A DNA stretch of 64,000 nt from Orobanche coerulescens (GCA_033398695.1 CM065804.1:32853001-32917000); one strand, 5' to 3'; positions 23,441 through 34,276 are shown, counted from the first letter of the stretch. The notes: generated from the letters alone by a model not told the origin. Numbers and translations: made by a program.

Positions 23441-23446
23441 TATATA
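23441..23446 (+). promoter_or_regulatory. LTR TATA box
   Basis: TATATA within GGCTTTATATAGCCC, downstream of the palindrome array. Confidence 0.65.
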
Positions 23447-24075
23447 GCCCTGGCCGACGGGTTTGTGCCATTCTTCTCAATTTTTCCCTTCTTGTGGCGG
23501 CTGACGAACGGGAGGTTCGGGAGGAGGAGTTCTTTGTCGATTCCACTCAATTCCAAGACGTTTTGGAAGGCTCTTGTCGATTATATCATCATCTAATCCT
23601 TGTTCTTCGTCGGATCGAGGTAAATTCTTGAAATCTCCTAGGGTTGACTTTCGGGATTTCCTTCTTGATTTTCGTTGTTCGTCCGATTTTGAAGAATCGG
23701 TTGATGTTATTGAGCATTATTAATCATGTTCTATGGGTTGTATATCCATATTTTGGGTTTGTTCAACTCGATTGGTGATTCAAGTGTTCTTGGGAGTTAT
23801 CGAACATTGAATGTTCGATTAAATGTCCCAATGAGCTTCCCTTTGATAGTTTGGTGGAATTTCCGTTGTTTTTGGTCTTGATTCTCGTTGTAACCGTATC
23901 TTTGTTGTTTTGCCGGAGTATTGTAGGTGCTTGAGGTTTCCCGGTTGAGCCGTGTTCGTTGGAGTGTTCGGTATCGGTTATCGAGGCAAGTATCTTGCTA
24001 TACGAATTGTGTCTTGTGAATAGAGACTTCATGTTAGGTTTATGGTGATTTGGCTCGTCTACGTGAATATACTTC

Positions 24076-25247
24076 TGTTGGAGCAAGATTGGTCGGTATC
24101 GCCGTTTGGAGATAGAGTTATAAAACTCTTTCGCGTTGCGGAAGCGATTTAATTAAAAGTGCAGAAAATAAATCGACACACAATTTATAGAGGTTCGGCC
24201 AAACGTGCCTACGTCCTCTCTCTGTATCTTTTTCTATAAGATAAAGAAAAACCTCTTCACCTCTCTCCAATCGGTCGAGGGATAACCATTACAAGCTCGC
24301 CTTCTATCGGTCCGAGTAAACCGTTCAATCACTTGTCTTTATGTCGGTCCAAGTTAAACCGTTTTTCTTTTCTATTAGACAAGGAATCAACCAATCTAGT
24401 TTTCTATGGGTACTAGATGAACCTCACTTAGATATCGATTGCGATTATAACAATGCCGGATCCTTGATCCTAATAACACTGAATCCAATCGTATCTTTTT
24501 TTTACCTCTCGTGTATGTGTTGAATGTATAAACACTCAAACTATCAATATAAGCACAATTACAACAACAAGAATGTGTATCACAATATATGATCACTGAA
24601 TCGTTTGCTTTGCGTTGTTGTATGATGAATACCATTTGAAGTGGTATTTATAGGCATTTCTCTTCCAACTAGCCGGTAGCCTTTGAGCTTCATTACGTAC
24701 GCTACCAATCTTCTCTTACGTACGTTAGTTCCCTTACGTACGTTAACATCAATATGTTACGTACGTTATCGTCCTTACAAAACAGTCCAGTAGCCTTCGT
24801 CTTCTGTGTTACGTACGTTATCAATAGTCAATATATCCGTTGCTTGTTGATGTAAGCCATGACGTCATCTCCAACGCTCTTCTTGTTTGAATTCTGAAAC
24901 ACTTCGTTACGTACGTTAAGCACATCGTGTTACGTACGTTATACTTGATCTGTTGCTTACGTTATGCTTTGTTCGTTACGTACGTTAAGCATGGTCAGGT
25001 AACTTCTTTCTTGTCTAGTCAGGTAGGTTCGACTTGTCTGATCTGCAGGTATGTTGGACTCGTCTGATCTGCAGGTAGGTTGGTCATCATGACTGATCTT
25101 GAACATGTAGCCTTTTCTGGATTGCATGACTTTTTGCGTCTTCGACTCCTTCATTGTTTTGCTTCGCCTCTTTGTTGTTTTGCTTTATTTAGCAACTTTA
25201 ATCATCAAAACTCTACTAATGAATGTATGGAATAAAATATTCCAACA
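24076..25247 (-). repeat. Copia element 2, 3' LTR
   Basis: TGTTGGAGC...ATTCCAACA. The minus-strand TATA box TATAAATA is at 24645-24652. Eight exact TTACGTACG copies lie between 24690 and 24990, upstream of the TATA box on the minus strand. Confidence 0.92.
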
Positions 25248-25260
25248 ATCTCCCTCATTT
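25248..25260 (-). other. Polypurine tract of copia element 2
   Basis: The minus strand reads AAATGAGGGAGAT directly before the 3' LTR, the standard copia position and sequence. Confidence 0.85.
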
Positions 25261-25720
25261 TGATGATTATAAAACAACACACATGAATGGATAAATACCT
25301 GTAAAAATAAAATATATGTATATTTCTACGAATCAAAGTTTTCGGCTTTGGTCGTTTCGTTAGTTCTCCCAACTTTTTTTTCTATCCTTTTCGACTTCTT
25401 CGTTGTCATTTTTTATTTTTCGACTTTTCTCTCTCCTTTTTGTTTTTCACGGGATCTATATTTTTCGATTTCTTCGTCTTTTTCTTTTCTCCCCTTTTCT
25501 GCATATTTTTTTCTCGTTATTCTTCCATGACGCTTTTTATCTCATTCATCGCTTTTCTCCCCCTTTTTGTCATTAGCAAAACGTGTGAATAATATAAACG
25601 AATAAAAATACCAATTGATGTATATAAAAAAATATGCATGAAACGGGTATAACTCCCTCTGACAAAAATATCCGTTTAAAAAAAATTACTCCCCCAAGTA
25701 AAATACCAATTTGATAAAAA

Positions 25721-26044
25721 TCAATTTTTGGGGATCCAACGTAGAGTTGGTTTTTGTTTTGAAATATCGACGATGTTAGGAATAACGATTCCTTTTGGAA
25801 TCCAAAACTTTTTAATTTTAACCGTCTGTCTTGGGCTTTTGCAATTAGAAACATGATGCCCAATTTTCAAACATTTTTCACATTGGGGTATTTTCAAATT
25901 TATGGATTCATTTTTCAAATGCGGTTTGAATCCTAGCCCCTGTTTATTCAAAGTAAAATTTTGAACCGAGAGCATTTGTTCAAATTTTTCATTTCCACAC
26001 GAAAATTTCTTCGTTAAATTGTTAAGCTCGGTTTGAGTTTTCAA
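25721..26044 (-). pseudogene. Copia gag C-terminal part with second zinc knuckle
   Basis: The frame holds QMLSVQNFTLNKQGLGFKP, a CCHC-type knuckle CEKCLKIGHHVSNC, and ends KFWIPKG...RWIPKN. In Sire/Tork-type copia elements this is the region just before the protease. The protease and everything downstream are missing. A stop separates it from the main gag frame. Confidence 0.8.
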
Positions 26045-26206
26045 AAGATCATCCTCTAAAATATTTTAATTTTCAATGCATTTAGAATGATCGGTCTCGA
26101 CAAATTTCCCATTTTCAAGAATTTTGGAAATTTCGGTTTTCAATGATTTATTTTTCGCTTGGAGGGATTTAATCTCGGATAAAGCATTTTGAAAATCCGT
26201 ATGCAA

Positions 26207-26650
26207 TTATTCAAATGCTTCAAATAACTCGTTATGAGAGGATGTACTTACTTGACTTTCGACGTCACTATCGTCGAATGTGCTTCGGGCCATAAGAGCG
26301 AGATTCTTTTGATTGATGAAATCTTCATCTTCGTCTTCATCGCTCCATGTTGCTATTAAAACTTCCTTTTTAGAATTTGCTCGGCAATTCTTCGCGAAGT
26401 GGCCTGGTTTACCACATACTCGACAGTTGTTATCGAATTTCTTCATTCCTCCTGAGATGTCTTTCTTTCTCCGGTTTAATAAGTTTTGGAACTTATTAAT
26501 ATTTTTGGCATAATATGCCGATTCTTCGTCGCTTTCATCAACCGGGATTTCTTCCTTTCTTGACATCTTAGCCTTCATGGCTATCGACTTTTCCTTCGGC
26601 TTCGGTTTGACATTCCGAAAATTGGTCGAGCATGATCGTGATGGATTCAT
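26207..26650 (-). pseudogene. Copia gag middle part with CCHC zinc knuckle
   Basis: A 147-codon frame with a basic stretch (KPKPKEKSIAMKAKMSRKEE), a CCHC knuckle CRVCGKPGHFAKNC and an acidic tail (SDEDEDEDF). It follows the N-terminal gag after a frame change near 26650. Sequence between the N-terminal capsid block and the basic region is shorter than usual for the family, which suggests an internal deletion. It would package RNA. Confidence 0.85.
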
Positions 26651-27065
26651 CGTCCTTCATTTGAAATAGCTCGTACTCGTGAAGGAGCATGTTTATTTTA
26701 GTCTCCTTGACTTGAGACGTTCCTTCATGTGTGACTTCAATCATTTTTCATATTTCTTTCACATTATCACACGAAGATATCTGGTTATGTTTTTCCAGAT
26801 TTAATGCACAATATAATAATTGCGTGACTTTGCAATTATAGTGGTCGTTTTTCCAATCCGCATCATCATACTCTTCAAAAGTTTTGAGAGTTCCGTTCGA
26901 GTTCGTTGGAATTTTGGGACCAAGACATATGACTTTCCATAATTCAATATCGTAAGCTCGGATGAAAATAGACATTTTCTTCTTCCAAGTCATGAAGTTC
27001 GATCCATCGAAGAATGGAGGTCGGTTTAGCGCAAGACCTTCGACCGGGGTAAGTTGAAACGCCAT
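26651..27065 (-). pseudogene. Copia gag N-terminal capsid domain
   Basis: It starts MAFQLTPVEGLALNRPPFFDG and continues with WKKKMSIFIRAYDIELWKVI, the DUF4219/UBN2-type gag opening. After KEI a stop (26748-26750) replaces what is normally a tryptophan. The same frame then continues EVTHEGTSQVKETKINMLLH, a conserved copia gag block, so a single nonsense change breaks an otherwise good frame. The start codon is supported by the PBS-to-ATG distance of about 45 bp. Confidence 0.87.
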
Positions 27066-27108
27066 TTGGATATTCTCCTCGGATGTTAAGCCGCTTATTG
27101 GAGGTACC

Positions 27109-27120
27109 GCTCCGATACCA
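27109..27120 (-). other. Primer binding site of copia element 2
   Basis: Minus-strand TGGTATCGGAGC, two bases from the 5' LTR; initiator-Met tRNA type. Confidence 0.88.
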
Positions 27121-27122
27121 AT

Positions 27123-28320
27123 TGTTGGAGCAATAGTTGGTCGGTATCGGCGTTTGGAGATAGAGTAATAAAACTCTTTCGCATTGCGTAAGCGATTGAA
27201 TTAAAAGTGCAGAAAATAAATCGACATAGGATTTATAGAGGTTTGGCCAAATGTGCCTACGTCCTCTCTCGGTATCTTTCTCTATAGGCTAAAGAAAAAC
27301 TTCTGCACCTCTCTTCTATCACTCGAGGGATAACCGTTACAAGCTCGCATTCTATCGGTCCGAGTAAACCGTTCAATAACTTGTCTTTATGTCGGTCCAA
27401 GTTAAACCATTTTGCTTTTCTATTGGACAAGGAATCAACCAATCTAGCTTTCTATGGGTACTAGATGAACCTCACTTAGATATCGATTGCGATTCTAATA
27501 ATGCCGGATCCTTGATCCTAATAACTCCGAATCCAATCGTATCTTTTCTTTTACCTCTCGTGTATGTGTTGAATGTATAAACACTCAAACTATCAATATA
27601 AGCAAAATTACAACAACAAGAATGTGTATAACAATATATGATCACTAAATCGTTTGCTTTGCGTTGTTGTATGATGAATACCATTAGAAGTGGTACTTAT
27701 AGGCATTTCTCTTCTAACTAACCGTTAGCCTCTGAGCTTCATTACGTACGCTACCAATCTTCTCTTATGTACGTTAGCTCCCTTACGTACGTTAACATCA
27801 ATATGTTACATACGTTATCGTCCTTACAAAATAGTCTAGTAGCCTTCATCTTTTGTGTTACGTACGTTAGCAAATCTCACATTATGTACGTTATCAATAG
27901 TCAATATATCTGTTGCTTGCTGATATAAGCCATGACGTCATCTCCAACGTTCTTCTTGTTTGAATTCTGAAACACTTCGTTGCGTACGTTAAGCACATCG
28001 TGTTACGTACGTTATACTTGATCTATTGCGTATGTTATGCTTTGTTCGTTATGTACGTTAAGCATGGTCAAGTAACTTCTTTCTTGTCTGATCAGGTAGG
28101 TTCGACTTGTCTGATCTCCAGGTAGGTTGCACTCGTCTGATCTACAGGTAGGTTGGTCATCATGACTGATCTTGAACATATAGCTTTTCCTGGATTGCGT
28201 GACTTTTTGCGTCTTCGACTCCTTCGTTGTTTTGCTTCGCCTCTTTGTTATTTAGCTTTATTTAGCAACTTTAATCATCAAAACTCTATTAATGAATGTA
28301 TGTAATAAAATATTCCAACA
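27123..28320 (-). repeat. Copia element 2, 5' LTR
   Basis: TGTTGGAGC...ATTCCAACA, 1198 bp. It carries the ACGTACG array at 27740-28060. The TATA box is changed here: plus-strand TACTTATA where the other LTR has TATTTATA. Confidence 0.92.
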
Positions 28321-28605
28321 ACTTCATGTGATTTTATAATTGTGAACGATTGATGGTAGTGATGATATCCTCATTTGGATAATGTCTTATGATTGTGTTG
28401 GTTGTATTAATTATATGAATCGTGTCGTGCGTGATTAGTCATGGATGAGTGACCGTGATGATTATGATATTTGTGTGTTGGTTTGATTACTTACTTGAAT
28501 ATGTATTACAATGTATTGTTGAATGATTTGACATATTGATAATAATGTGTGTTGCTCATGGTGATCTGTTGAATTGATCAAAACGAGTTGTGCCGTGTCA
28601 ATACG

Positions 28606-28862
28606 TGTGATCCAGGTAGGGTCTGACGAGGCCTCTGGAGTTCGGTATATGATGTGTACGAACAGTGATCGTGTGGTCCAGGTAGGGTCTGAAGAGGCCT
28701 CTGGAGTTCGGTACATGATGTGTACGAACAACGTGTATGTTCCGTGTAGTGTCCGACGAGGCCTCTGGAGTTCGGTACATGATGTGTACGAACAATGCGT
28801 GTGGTCCGGGTAGGGTCCGACGAGGCCTCGGGAGTTCGGTACATGATGTGTACGAACAGTGA
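28606..28862. repeat. Four tandem copies of a 64-66 bp repeat in the solo LTR
   Basis: Units are anchored by GACGAGGCCTCTGGAGTTCG at 28625, 28691 (variant), 28755 and 28819. Each includes ATGATGTGTACGAACA. They lie in the downstream (R/U5-side) half of the solo LTR. Confidence 0.9.
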
Positions 28863-30004
28863 TCGTATAACAGTGATCGTATAACAGTGATTGTTTGGAT
28901 AACGTTTTAAAGTTAGGTGACAAACCCATAATGACATCTTAACTAGTGTGTTTTGAAACGAGAATTGGGCTGAGGCCCTAACGTTTTCGAAAAGGTTTTT
29001 TAAATTGGGACTCCAGGTCCAAAAGAATTTCTACTTTAAAAATCCCCGAGATGATGAGTTCCTTTTCAAATATTTCTTGCTTGAGTTCGAAATTCTAAAA
29101 CTTCTCGGGAACATTTTGATAGTTGATTTCCGTAGTAAATTCGTAGTTGCTATTTACTTGTTGCATTTCGTATCGTATTATACTTGTACTAGCCAAACAG
29201 TGGAATTTTGCTAACCCCCGAGTAATCGGGGGGTGGATGTCTGTTTTGTGTCCAGGTGCTTGCAGGTTCGGGGAGTAGTCACAGGATCGGCACAGGAAGT
29301 AACGGGCTACGATACTAATCGAGAGTTGAGAGTTGAGTCGAGTTGAGTTATCGTCAGAGTCGTATTCCGATTTCCGCTATTTTTTATCTTTATCCCTGCA
29401 TGGGTATTCATTGTATAGAGTTGTGTTTTTACGTTTATGTCAGTTGTACGACCTCATCGGTCTGTGTAGTTGTTTATAATTGACCTTAACGGTCTGTATC
29501 ATTGTATTGTATGCCACGGTCGGGCACACACTTGGTCGTTTTGTGATGATTAGCCTGGTAGATCCTTGTGGGAAGGATCTACGGCGTGTAATATTCCCAT
29601 ATGGTTTTTGGGTGTTACAACGCACTTCCTGGCGTTAGTACCTCGGTTGAACGGCATTACCTTAGCCGCTGCATTTTCCCGCATGTCGAGGTCCCACAAT
29701 GGCCCACGATTATACATGCTCTTACACCCTGGTCATTTTTCCGACCCCGCGCAGGTGGAGCTACCAATAGTGCGCAATAAAAGTGTGTTTACATTCCGGA
29801 CCATCTGCTCTCACAAGCCTAGGACCACCTCTCATTCCGGCATAGAATCGGTTCATGTTCTCCGCCTAGAAACCTTGACAGGAGCCACACTTTGACCGTG
29901 CCCTCTTTGCACCGGTGTTCACTCCCCGCCCTCATCGGTTTCGGCAGAACATGACCACACCCGAACCATACCGTACTGAGAGAGGTTTTGTCTCCGATAC
30001 CATT

Positions 30005-30369
30005 TGTCATGGGACGGGAGTTCTGAAGCCCGTGCGGCGTCTCGGGGCCCCTCACGTCCCGAGACCAGTCTAGCCCACATACGCATGCCAACTAGTTTCG
30101 CCCTGCCATGGGCTCATCAGTGAGACGGCAGTAGCCCCCGACCAGTTGTGCTCTTCCCGCAATGATTCCCTTCATAGTCAAGTCCTCGACCAGCGCCAAG
30201 CTCTCCGGACTAAACCGGGTCGGCATGCCTGACTCGGCTGGACCGATGCATCCGGGCAAACAACGCCTTAACGCTAATGTCGCCCCCTTTACCCCTCTTG
30301 TGGCAAGCTATCCAGAAGGCACGCCTCATTTGGACGGTCAACACGGACACGACATCTCGGGTCGTGACA
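30005..30369 (-). repeat. TRIM-like LTR Z
   Basis: 365 bp, TGTCATGGG...GGTCGTGACA, with the PBS variant TCTCCGATACCA at 29991-30002. Its right edge cuts a gypsy gag frame. Confidence 0.85.
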
Positions 30370-30846
30370 CCGGGCCTCAAACTCAACATTCTCCGGGTAA
30401 AACTGCCGATTGAACTCGGCCTTGAAATCCTCCCATGTCTCCATCCGACATGTACCACGTGCGATCTTTGCTTCACGCCTTCTCCACCACAGCAGCGCCA
30501 CATCGGCTAAAAGGAATGGAGCCGTGTGCAACTTGGTCGCATCATCTGTTATACCCGATGCACTAAAGTAATGCTCCATGTTCCACAGGAAGCCATCCAC
30601 TTCCCTACCATTTCGCGAACCTTGGAACGAACACGGCCGGGGGATGTCGATTCGATGGGGTGCCGCACCCCGCTGGTCCCTGCCGTGGTCCATCGCCCTC
30701 TCGTACAATGCTGTCCTTTCCTCGATGATCTCGATACTCCCGATGATCTCCTCTCGAAAGGCTGTGATCAACCGTACCTCACTTCCAATTATGTTGGAGC
30801 CGGTGGCATTAAGATTAGTGTCAATTGGTGGTCTAAAATTAGTTAA
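30370..30846 (-). pseudogene. Ty3/gypsy gag fragment cut by TRIM-like LTR
   Basis: An open minus-strand frame contains FQGSRNGREVDGFLWNMEHY, KLHTAPFLLADVALLWWRRR and METWEDFKAEFNRQFYPENV. These are the retrotrans_gag core blocks. The frame runs without a stop into the LTR at 30369, right after EFEAR. The rest of the element is not found at the other side of the array, so it was lost or lies elsewhere. The N-terminus is near 30846 (MMLTNFRPPI). Confidence 0.85.
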
Positions 30847-31290
30847 CATCATAATTTCATTGAAGAAGAAACAGAGTAACACAAGTTTTACTCTGGATGC
30901 CCCTTATCTTCTCTCCCTCTCCCCTTCCCTTCCCCACTTTGTCTCTCCCAAAATGAAGAAAATGGATGATGTTTCTCCACTTCCTGTTATCTTATGAAAA
31001 TTTTAGTTGCATCTTCTTTCAATTGAAGTTGCATACTGAGTTTCCACTTTAGCTTTTGATATTTTTTTCCCCAATGACTTTTCTACCTTAAGTTCATGTT
31101 TGGTACATAAGAAAGCGTTATCTTACACTTGTCTTTAATCTGATAAAGTTTCTTCTACTGAGGATCAGTATCCCCTTTAACCTTTCTGTTGAGCCTTCAC
31201 CCATCACTAATAATCTATACTACTTCTGAAGTTATTCACATGTTCTTTGCTACTCATTATGCATGTCAACATTATTTTCACATTGTACAG
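30847..31290. other. Unassigned stretch before host gene exons
   Basis: A pyrimidine-rich block (30900-30960) and AT-rich sequence with no supported ORF. It ends with a good acceptor (TTGTACAG at 31283-31290) and is therefore probably intron of the host gene. Confidence 0.45.
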
Positions 31291-33815
31291 AGGCATTCCA
31301 AGACAGCAATAGGTGTCGGATCAAGATTTAGTGAATCAGAAGCTGACTCTGTATCCAAAAGACTTAAGATGGAAGAATTTCCAGAAACGTGGTATAGTCG
31401 GTTTTTTGAGAAATATAGGGTAAGTAAATCCTATAGACTGATTGTTGGTGATAGAGAACCAGAAAAACGGACACCTGAGCAGATGTCTACTTAGAGTTCT
31501 TGATACTCACAAAAGAAGGAGAATAGCTTTTAAAGACAATATTTCAAACTCACGCTCAAACTCGGTAATGGGTGATAATACTGCAGCTGATGATACACCA
31601 CTTTTCCCGGAAACAATGTCTACTTTAAATTGTGTTCCTGATAGTGCCGTCCTGCAAGCACGCGGACTGGAGAACACTCAAAAAGTGCAGTTTAATGGGG
31701 TTTTGGACAACTTACCTCAGATAATGACCAAAAGCTCGGTGATCAGCCCTATTATGATCGAGAGGTTTGGTATCGGATCTGAATATCTCAACATGGAACA
31801 AGGACATCAAAGTCATGGTAAGACGGGATATCAAGGGAGCAGGAAACTTCTTTGTCAAGAACAAGCATCACGGACGTCGCAGAAAGTGGTAGCTCGATTG
31901 TTAACCAATCTGGGGTTCGAATCTTCTTCAGACACCTCTTTAGAAGTTCTCAGACAGTTGTTGAGTTGTCATATCGGTAAACTAGGGCGTACCTTAAAGC
32001 TCCTTGCTGATAGTTATAGAAGGCAGTGTTCAGCCACTGAGTTGCTAAAAATGTTCCTTCAAACAACAGGATATAGGTAAGTGATGTACTCTTTCGTGTT
32101 CTTGGAGATTATGATTTGTTTTGTCATTGCTGGTTGTGAATGTAGCAACTCCCGTAGGACCATTTGATGATGAATATATGAGACATAATTCGGGTTAGCA
32201 TCTGGACATATCTGCATTTTTTTTTTTTTTTGAAAAACATGCATCTGATTTTCTGCTGCAGGTTGTAAAAGGTTGAATCAGAATTTGAATATATTTTTTT
32301 TTTATCATGAAAGTAAATTCATTCTAAAGGAGCTAGGTAAGAGGATTAGCCAACTCCAAATAAAAGTACGCAAAAGTGTTAAAGCCTTATGACTTTTCAA
32401 TAAAATTAGAGACTCCGAGGGCACTCATGCCAATCCTGAAAGTTCCGCTTCTTACTGTTTGAAATCTTCCCCAAAGCCTTCACACTGATCACCACAAAAA
32501 ATAATGGCATTTCTTGCTTTCCCACACACCCATCGCGTCTAAGCAATCTGCTGAAATGTAACAGATGCATCGAAATACGAAGGAAACGCAGCAGCAACCC
32601 CCATCCATTTTATACAGTCTATCCGCAAACTCACATTTGAAGAAAATGTGTCGAACCAATTACGGAGACGAATCACAGAAAATGCAATTTGATTATATAA
32701 TAATATAAGTAGGGTAAATCAAACACTTACTAACTCTGCTTTCTGCTATATGTGCTTGTTTAGACTATAGACATCTCTGTTATGGAAAAATGTGTGATAT
32801 ATGAAATATACATATCTTTCCTTTAGTGTTCTCCATGAAATGTAGTATTGTTTTACGTTGGATTCATCTATTTTTAGTTTTGTCAATAAGATACCATTTT
32901 CTCTATAAATAGTGTTCTTTAGATTTTATTATTTTAAGTATGAAGTTGTTACCAAAACGTTGCAAGTATTTATTAATTAACACCTTAGTTTTCACAGTTA
33001 TCCAACATGTTTTTCCCTTTTATTTCAGTAATCTAGGCATGAAGCCACAGCAACAACCTTCAATTCGGCAGCCACATCAGGTATATATGTATATTCCAAT
33101 TTTTAGTACTCGATAGTCGCTCAAATGTATTTTAGTGTTCGTGTGAAAACTCCAAGCAATAGATCTCGATTTCTTTGGGATTTAATTTTTATAGAATTAC
33201 CTTTCTGGCCATTTTGCAGAATCTAAGGCAAATGAGTCGGATGAATAACCCGCAATATCTGGCATTTCAGCAACAGCAGCAGCAGCAGCAACCGGAAAGG
33301 ATGATAAGGTGGCAACAGTCGAATCCTCGTCCGGGGATGACTATGAATATTACGGACAAGGACAGACCTTTAGTGCAAGTGAAGATGGAAAACCCATCCG
33401 ATTTCCCACTGGATACAAATGCCTTTCCTACAATGAATTCCAGACAGCAACAGTTCAGGCAACAACAGCTTGCTGCAATATCATCTCTACATGCTTCGGC
33501 CAATAACAACAATGCGTTTGGGCCTCCAATGACTTCTCTTCAAATCCCACAAATTCAATCACCGTGAGTCCGATTCTGTTGGTCCTTATTTAATTATTTT
33601 AGATATCACAGTGATGGATTCGGCTGAGAAGATTTAAGCACGACGCTTTCTACTTGATTCTGATTTTTACTTGTTATTCTGCTCAAAGGAACATGTCAAT
33701 GACTATGGCAAGGGCTCAACCTGTGAAGGTCGAAGGCTTTCAGGAGCAGATGGGTGGTGATTCGACATTGAAGCATGATTTGGAGGAAAATAAACTACTT
33801 TTCCCCCAGAAATAG
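31291..33815 (+). CDS. 3' exons of a plant nuclear protein with histone-fold-like segment and Gln-rich tail
   Basis: Exons are 31291-31419, about 31496-32076, 33029-33080, 33220-33563 and 33689-33815 (TAG stop). The last three introns are GT-AG and keep phase exactly. The first intron (from GTAAGT at 31420) has no acceptor in the right phase, so the exon 1/2 join is unresolved. Exon 1 encodes GVGSRFSESEADSVSKRLKM. Exon 2 ends with KVVARLLTNLGF, SLEVLRQLLSCHIGKLGRTL and SATELLKMFLQTTGY, a three-helix pattern like the Bromo_TP/TAF histone fold. Exon 4 has a glutamine run (33268-33290) and Met/Gln-rich sequence. By these traits it may be a SAGA- or TFIID-type subunit, but I cannot name it. The 5' part of the gene is not in the window: transposons lie directly upstream. 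Confidence 0.65.
32295..32685 (-). mobile_element. 5'-truncated L1-type LINE in intron
   Basis: Inside the 952-bp intron. The minus strand ends with TTTACTTTCATGAT followed by poly(A) (plus-strand T run 32294-32303). Its upstream end encodes RHIFFKCEFADRLY-like sequence, reminiscent of the zinc-finger C-terminus of plant L1 RT. Flanks aatttgaatatat (32282-32294) and aatttgattatat (32686-32698) form a 13-bp duplication with one mismatch. Confidence 0.65.
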
Positions 33816-34276
33816 TGTGCCATAAAAATCTCTTTTATGTATTATCTACCAATGTGAATTAAATAGCTGAATCCAGTTGTAATATTCATCCTTTGTTTTT
33901 TCTGCCTAATTTTTCATTATGCTAATTTAAAAGCAATTAAGGAAACTTATTCCTTTTTGTCTGAATAAATTCCAGCCCTGCTGGTCATGCCTTCTAGTAA
34001 ATAAAATCCCGAATAATTATTTCGTTATGAAGAGTATATATCAATGAATATACAACCTTTTATCCTGTACAATACACGAAGTAAGTTTCTTGGAATCGTT
34101 CTTTTCAGTTATATCCTTATTAGCTGGAGACCACATATATCCATAAGTGAGGATAAGAGATATAAGAAAGTTCGTTCTTCTATTCCTAAAAAATCCGAAC
34201 AAAAATCATGTTACAAAAGCATACTCTTCAAGTGGAAGAGCGGAGTAAACATTTTTTTGCGAATACTCGAGCCTCT

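Larger units (their letters stand above)
24076..28320 (-). mobile_element. Complete gag-only non-autonomous copia element (4.25 kb)
   Basis: Flanked by a perfect target duplication, acttc (24071-24075 and 28321-28325). The LTRs at 24076-25247 (1172 bp) and 27123-28320 (1198 bp) have TGTTGGA...TCCAACA ends. A PBS (27109-27120), gag pieces on the minus strand and a polypurine tract (25248-25260) are present. The internal region is only 1.87 kb and contains no protease, integrase or RT. It must have moved with enzymes supplied in trans. The same family is represented by the element at 6094-12116. Confidence 0.93.
22862..29619 (+). mobile_element. Solo LTR of a Ty3/gypsy-like element (2.5 kb), split by a copia element
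   Basis: The ends are TGTAATACC and GGTGTTACA, inverted copies with one mismatch. The flanks are atgca (22857-22861) and acgca (29620-29624), a target duplication differing by one C/T. Without the nested copia element (24076-28320 plus one TSD) the length is about 2508 bp. It contains a U3 palindrome array, a TATA box and a 65-bp tandem repeat, but no gag or pol, PBS or second LTR. This fits a solo LTR left by recombination. Polarity is inferred to be plus from the TATA box. Confidence 0.75.
12117..30369 (-). mobile_element. Tandem TRIM-like retroelement array: three LTRs, two internal units
   Basis: After removing the nested insertions, the order is LTR X (12117-12250, truncated), internal unit (12251-12526 plus 21998-22312, 591 bp), LTR Y (22313-22647), internal unit (22648-22861 plus 29625-30004, 594 bp) and LTR Z (30005-30369). 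The LTRs are 335-365 bp and have TGTCA...TGACA ends. A polypurine tract (minus-strand GGGTGGGGGAGAA, 12251-12265) and PBS-like sequences sit at the correct sides for minus-strand elements. No ORF fills the internal units. Short LTRs and a non-coding interior of about 0.6 kb are the hallmarks of TRIM-type elements. Two units sharing a middle LTR suggest unequal recombination or template switching. Confidence 0.75.

Noticed and set aside
24341..24635. ORFs inside copia LTRs (also 27389-27684)
   Set aside because: Present in both LTRs by duplication. No protein family recognised.
28462..28937. Minus-strand ORFs of 119 and 155 codons with repeated peptide
   Set aside because: Artefact of a 64-66 bp tandem repeat inside an LTR. 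No other coding evidence.
29566..29895. 109-codon plus-strand ORF
   Set aside because: It crosses the end of the solo LTR into the TRIM-like internal unit, so it cannot be a natural gene.
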